A stretch of 35,696 bases of DNA, from NCBI RefSeq assembly GCF_001641695.1, contig NZ_LSEF01000089.1:176200-211895 (forward strand), in the 5' to 3' direction. The stretch comes from Bradyrhizobium neotropicale. GTDB taxonomy: Bacteria; Pseudomonadota; Alphaproteobacteria; Rhizobiales; Xanthobacteraceae. Below are positions 32,986 through 35,696 of the stretch, piece after piece. The notes beneath the pieces were generated by a model. The model was not told where the DNA came from and did not search any database. It was given only the letters and a program-made list of their open reading frames with translations. The position numbers and the translations under genes are program-made. Numbering within the stretch: position 1 is the stretch's first letter; every line of letters starts with the position of its first letter.

Positions 32986-34842
32986 ATGACCGACAACCGC
33001 AATACCATTCTCGCCGTCATTCTGTCCGGCTTGGTGCTGATCGCCTGGCAGTACTTCTACAATGTGCCGCAGATGGAGAAGCAGCGCGCCCAGCAGCAGA
33101 CGCAGGCCGAGCTCCAGAAGAACGCGCCGCAGCCGACGGCCTCTCCGACGCCGGGTGCTACGCCGCAGTCCGGCAACGCACCGCAGCCCTCCACGGCACC
33201 GGGCGCGAGCCAGCAGGCGCAGCCGGTCGTCAGCCGCGACACCGCGCTTGCCGCGGCTCCGCGCGTGAAGATCGACACCCCGCGGCTTGCCGGCAGTATC
33301 TCGCTGAAGGGCGGCCGCATCGACGACCTTGCGCTGGTTCAATATCGCGAAACGGTCAATTCGAGCTCGCCGCCGATCATCCTCTATTCGCCCTCGGGCA
33401 CGGCGGAGCCCTATTATGCCGAGTTCGGCTGGGTCGCCGCGACAGGCGTGACGGCGAAGATGCCGGACTCGACCACGACCTGGCAGCAGGACGGCAGCGG
33501 CAACCTCACGCCGTCGACGCCGGTGGTGCTGAAATGGGACAATGGCGAGGGCCTGACTTTCCGCCGCACCATCTCGGTCGACGACCACTATCTCTTCACG
33601 GTCAAGGACGAGGTGAGCAATGTCGGCAACGCGCCGGTCACGCTCTATCCGTTCGCGCTGATCTCGCGCCACGGCACGCCACAGGTCTCCGGCTACTACA
33701 TCCTGCATGAAGGCCTGATCGGCTATCTCGGCGAGCACGGCCTGCAGGAATATGCCTACAAGAAGATCGACGAAGCCAAGCAGGTGAACTTCAAGGCGAC
33801 CAACGGCTGGCTCGGCATGACCGACAAGTACTGGGCCTCCGCGCTGCTGCCGGACACCAATGCCCAGCTTCAGGCGCGCTTCTCGTCGAACCTCTCCGGC
33901 AATGTTCACACCTACCAGACCGACTATCTGCTCGATCCCGTCACCATCGCGATCGGCGGTACCGCGACGGCGAACGCACGGCTGTTTGCCGGCGCCAAGG
34001 AAGCCGGCGTGGTCGGCATCAACTTCCCGTTCGCCGGCCTCGGCGGCTACAACAAGGAGCTCGGCCTCAACCACTTCGATCTCCTGATCGACTGGGGCTG
34101 GTTCTACTTCATCACCAAGCCGATGTTCCTGGGGCTGGACTTCTTCTATCGCTTCTTCGGCAATTTCGGCATCTCGATCCTGCTCGTCACCGTGATCGTG
34201 AAGCTCCTGTTCTTCCCGCTGGCGAACAAGTCCTACGCCTCGATGGCGAAGATGAAGTCGATCCAGCCGCAGCTTCAGGCGCTCAAGGAACGCTTCCCCG
34301 ACGACAAGGTGAAGCAGCAGCAGGAGATGATGGAGATCTACCGCAAGGAGAAGATCAATCCGGTCGCCGGCTGTCTTCCCGTGGTGATCCAGATCCCCGT
34401 GTTCTTCTCGCTCTACAAGGTGCTGTTCGTCACCATCGAGATGCGACACGCGCCGTTCTACGGCTGGATCAAGGACCTCTCGGCGCCCGATCCGACCAAT
34501 CTGTTCACCCTGTTCGGGCTGATCCCGTTCGATCCGACCACGATCCCGGTGTTCGGCCATTATCTCGCACTCGGCATCTGGCCGATCATCATGGGCATCA
34601 CGATGTGGTTCCAGATGAAGTTGAACCCGACGCCGCCGGATCCGACGCAGCAGATCATCTTCAACTGGATGCCGCTGATCTTCACCTTCATGCTGGCGGG
34701 CTTCCCGGCGGGCCTCGTGATCTACTGGGCCTGGAACAACACGCTCTCGGTGCTCCAGCAGAGCTTCATCATGCGCCGCAACGGCGTGAAGGTGGAGCTG
34801 TTCGACAATCTCAAGGCGACGTTCGCAAGGAAGGCGACGTAG
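32986..34842 (+). CDS. yidC: Membrane protein insertase YidC
   Basis: This 618-residue protein starts with a membrane anchor (ILAVILSGLVLIAWQYFYN). A Gln/Pro/Ala-rich linker (about residues 35-85) and the large periplasmic beta-sandwich domain follow. The C-terminal insertase core contains FFYRFFGNFGISILLVTVIVKLLFFPL, then MMEIYRKEKINPVAGCLPVVIQIPVFFSLYKVL and, near the end, FNWMPLIFTFMLAGFPAGLVIYWAWNN. YidC inserts and folds inner-membrane proteins, alone or with SecYEG. The ATG at 32986 follows an AAGAG just upstream, 16 bases after the rnpA stop. The protein has normal length and no missing parts. Confidence 0.98.
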   Translation: MTDNRNTILAVILSGLVLIAWQYFYNVPQMEKQRAQQQTQAELQKNAPQPTASPTPGATPQSGNAPQPSTAPGASQQAQPVVSRDTALAAAPRVKIDTPRLAGSISLKGGRIDDLALVQYRETVNSSSPPIILYSPSGTAEPYYAEFGWVAATGVTAKMPDSTTTWQQDGSGNLTPSTPVVLKWDNGEGLTFRRTISVDDHYLFTVKDEVSNVGNAPVTLYPFALISRHGTPQVSGYYILHEGLIGYLGEHGLQEYAYKKIDEAKQVNFKATNGWLGMTDKYWASALLPDTNAQLQARFSSNLSGNVHTYQTDYLLDPVTIAIGGTATANARLFAGAKEAGVVGINFPFAGLGGYNKELGLNHFDLLIDWGWFYFITKPMFLGLDFFYRFFGNFGISILLVTVIVKLLFFPLANKSYASMAKMKSIQPQLQALKERFPDDKVKQQQEMMEIYRKEKINPVAGCLPVVIQIPVFFSLYKVLFVTIEMRHAPFYGWIKDLSAPDPTNLFTLFGLIPFDPTTIPVFGHYLALGIWPIIMGITMWFQMKLNPTPPDPTQQIIFNWMPLIFTFMLAGFPAGLVIYWAWNNTLSVLQQSFIMRRNGVKVELFDNLKATFARKAT

Positions 34843-34859
34843 GTTAGGGGTACTTCGAA

Positions 34860-34964
34860 CCTCATCCTGAGGAGCGGCCGCGAGGCCGCGTCTCGAAGGA
34901 TGGCCACGGGCACCGGGGCCTTCATGGTTCGAGACGGCGCTTGACGCGCCTCCTCACCATGAGG
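34860..34964. repeat. Composite palindromic intergenic repeat (CCTCATCCTGAGG...CCATGAGG type)
   Basis: CCTCATCCTGAGGAG at the left end and CCTCCTCACCATGAGG at the right end are imperfect inverted copies. The inner CGTCTCGAAGGATGG pairs with CATGGTTCGAGACGG. From memory this is one of the most frequent intergenic repeats in Bradyrhizobium genomes. It fills most of the gap between yidC and engB and is likely to be transcribed within the operon. Confidence 0.75.
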
Positions 34965-34979
34965 GACTGACACGGAGCC

Positions 34980-35639
34980 GTGGGCTTGAACGACAATACC
35001 GACGATAAGCTGATCGAAGCCGGGCGAAAGCTGTTCGCCCGCGACTGGCAGTTCATCTGGGCTTCGCCCTCGATTGCGACGCTGCCGCCGATGGCGGGAC
35101 TGGAGATCGCCTTTGCCGGCCGCTCCAATGTCGGCAAGTCGAGCCTGATCAACGCGCTGACCGGCCGCAACAACCTTGCGCGCACCTCGCACACGCCGGG
35201 CCGGACGCAGGAGCTGATCTTCTTCGAAGTCCCGGGAAAGTCCGACCTGCGGCTGGTCGACATGCCCGGCTATGGCTACGCCAAGGCGCCGAAGACGCAG
35301 GTCGCGTCCTGGACCGACCTGATCCACAAATTCCTGCTGGGACGCGCCAGCCTCGCGCGCGTCTACGTGCTGATCGATGCGCGGCATGGCCTCAAGGAGG
35401 TCGACCTCGAGGTTCTGAAGACGCTCGACCGCTCGGCGGTCAGCTATCAGATCGTGCTGACCAAGGCCGACCAGGTGAAGGCCGCCGAGTTGCAGTCGCG
35501 CATCGCCGAGACCGAAGCCGCCCTGACAAAACACCCGGCCGCTTTCCCCAACGTGCTTGCGACCTCCTCGCGCTCATCGACCGGTATGGCCGAGCTGCGT
35601 GCCGCAATGGCGCGGCTGCTGGACGAGCGGGGATCATGA
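34980..35639 (+). CDS. engB: Ribosome biogenesis GTP-binding protein EngB/YihA
   Basis: This 219-residue P-loop GTPase has G1 GRSNVGKSSL (about residues 47-56), switch I with TSHTPGRTQEL, G3 DMPGYGYAKA, G4 LTKADQVK and G5 ATSSRSSTG. EngB is needed for large ribosomal subunit maturation and in some bacteria for division. The start is uncertain: GTG 34980 lies only two bases after GGAG, whereas TTG 34986 has a better spacer of eight. The stop overlaps the next start as ATGA, so the following gene is probably cotranscribed. Confidence 0.95.
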   Translation: MGLNDNTDDKLIEAGRKLFARDWQFIWASPSIATLPPMAGLEIAFAGRSNVGKSSLINALTGRNNLARTSHTPGRTQELIFFEVPGKSDLRLVDMPGYGYAKAPKTQVASWTDLIHKFLLGRASLARVYVLIDARHGLKEVDLEVLKTLDRSAVSYQIVLTKADQVKAAELQSRIAETEAALTKHPAAFPNVLATSSRSSTGMAELRAAMARLLDERGS

Positions 35640-35696
35640 TGGCTGCATTCCGCCTGCTGATTGGGCTTGCCGGTTTGATGGGCGCCGCCGGCGTGG
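35636..35696 (+). CDS. DUF423-like small membrane protein, N-terminal part (runs off window)
   Basis: Twenty residues are visible, starting MMAAFRLLIGLAGLMGAAGV, which form the first membrane helix. The pattern resembles DUF423 proteins, whose N-terminus has a similar Gly/Ala-rich helix. The start overlaps the engB stop (ATGA), with a second ATG directly after. The family call rests on very little sequence. Confidence 0.5.
   Translation, partial: MMAAFRLLIGLAGLMGAAGV

Overview
The window looks like chromosomal DNA of an alphaproteobacterium in the Bradyrhizobium/Nitrobacteraceae group. It is GC-rich, and it carries a 180-kDa-class NAD-glutamate dehydrogenase, a MipZ-type ParA ATPase, palindromic intergenic repeats of a kind common in Rhizobiales, and the housekeeping block rpmH-rnpA-yidC-engB. 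The organism is inferred from protein style; no marker rRNA is present.

Layout. 1-8.6 kb: the end of a flavin-dependent monooxygenase gene, a MipZ-like ATPase (minus strand), a two-gene unit (GRDP-like protein plus a TIGR04222-type membrane protein with a Gly/Cys tail), the large NAD-glutamate dehydrogenase, and a small unknown protein. 8.7-19.4 kb: a YbaK-type deacylase, a CBS-pair protein, a two-domain VOC protein, and then the most interesting part, a thiazole/oxazole-type RiPP (TOMM) cluster. That cluster has a 153-residue precursor with a signal-peptide-like N-terminus and an 18-cysteine core, a rho-independent terminator, a fused RRE/E1-like/YcaO cyclodehydratase, a SagB-type dehydrogenase and a putative secreted protein. 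RidA, a small exported protein and a DUF3311 + sodium:solute symporter pair follow. 19.4-30.2 kb: an autotransporter, two AraC regulators, an outer-membrane beta-barrel protein, and a catabolic-looking set (Dabb, two SDRs, cupin, LivK-type binding protein, IclR regulator). 30.2-35.7 kb: tRNA-Arg(ACG), a histidine kinase (minus strand), rpmH-rnpA-yidC-engB and the start of a DUF423-like gene.

The intact tRNA-Arg at 30207-30283 (minus strand) has two degenerate copies of its 3' part in the same orientation, at 19442-19490 and 8672-8704. The simplest reading is that the 8.7-30.2 kb stretch is two old, tandem, tRNA-Arg-anchored insertions whose integrases are gone. The RiPP cluster lies in the left segment and the autotransporter and catabolic genes in the right one.

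Proposed working of the RiPP cluster: the N-terminal RRE of the YcaO fusion binds the leader, the YcaO domain cyclises core cysteines to thiazolines, and the SagB-like flavoenzyme oxidises them to thiazoles. No dedicated exporter, protease or immunity gene is visible, while the precursor itself begins with a Sec-type signal, so the export route is the open question.
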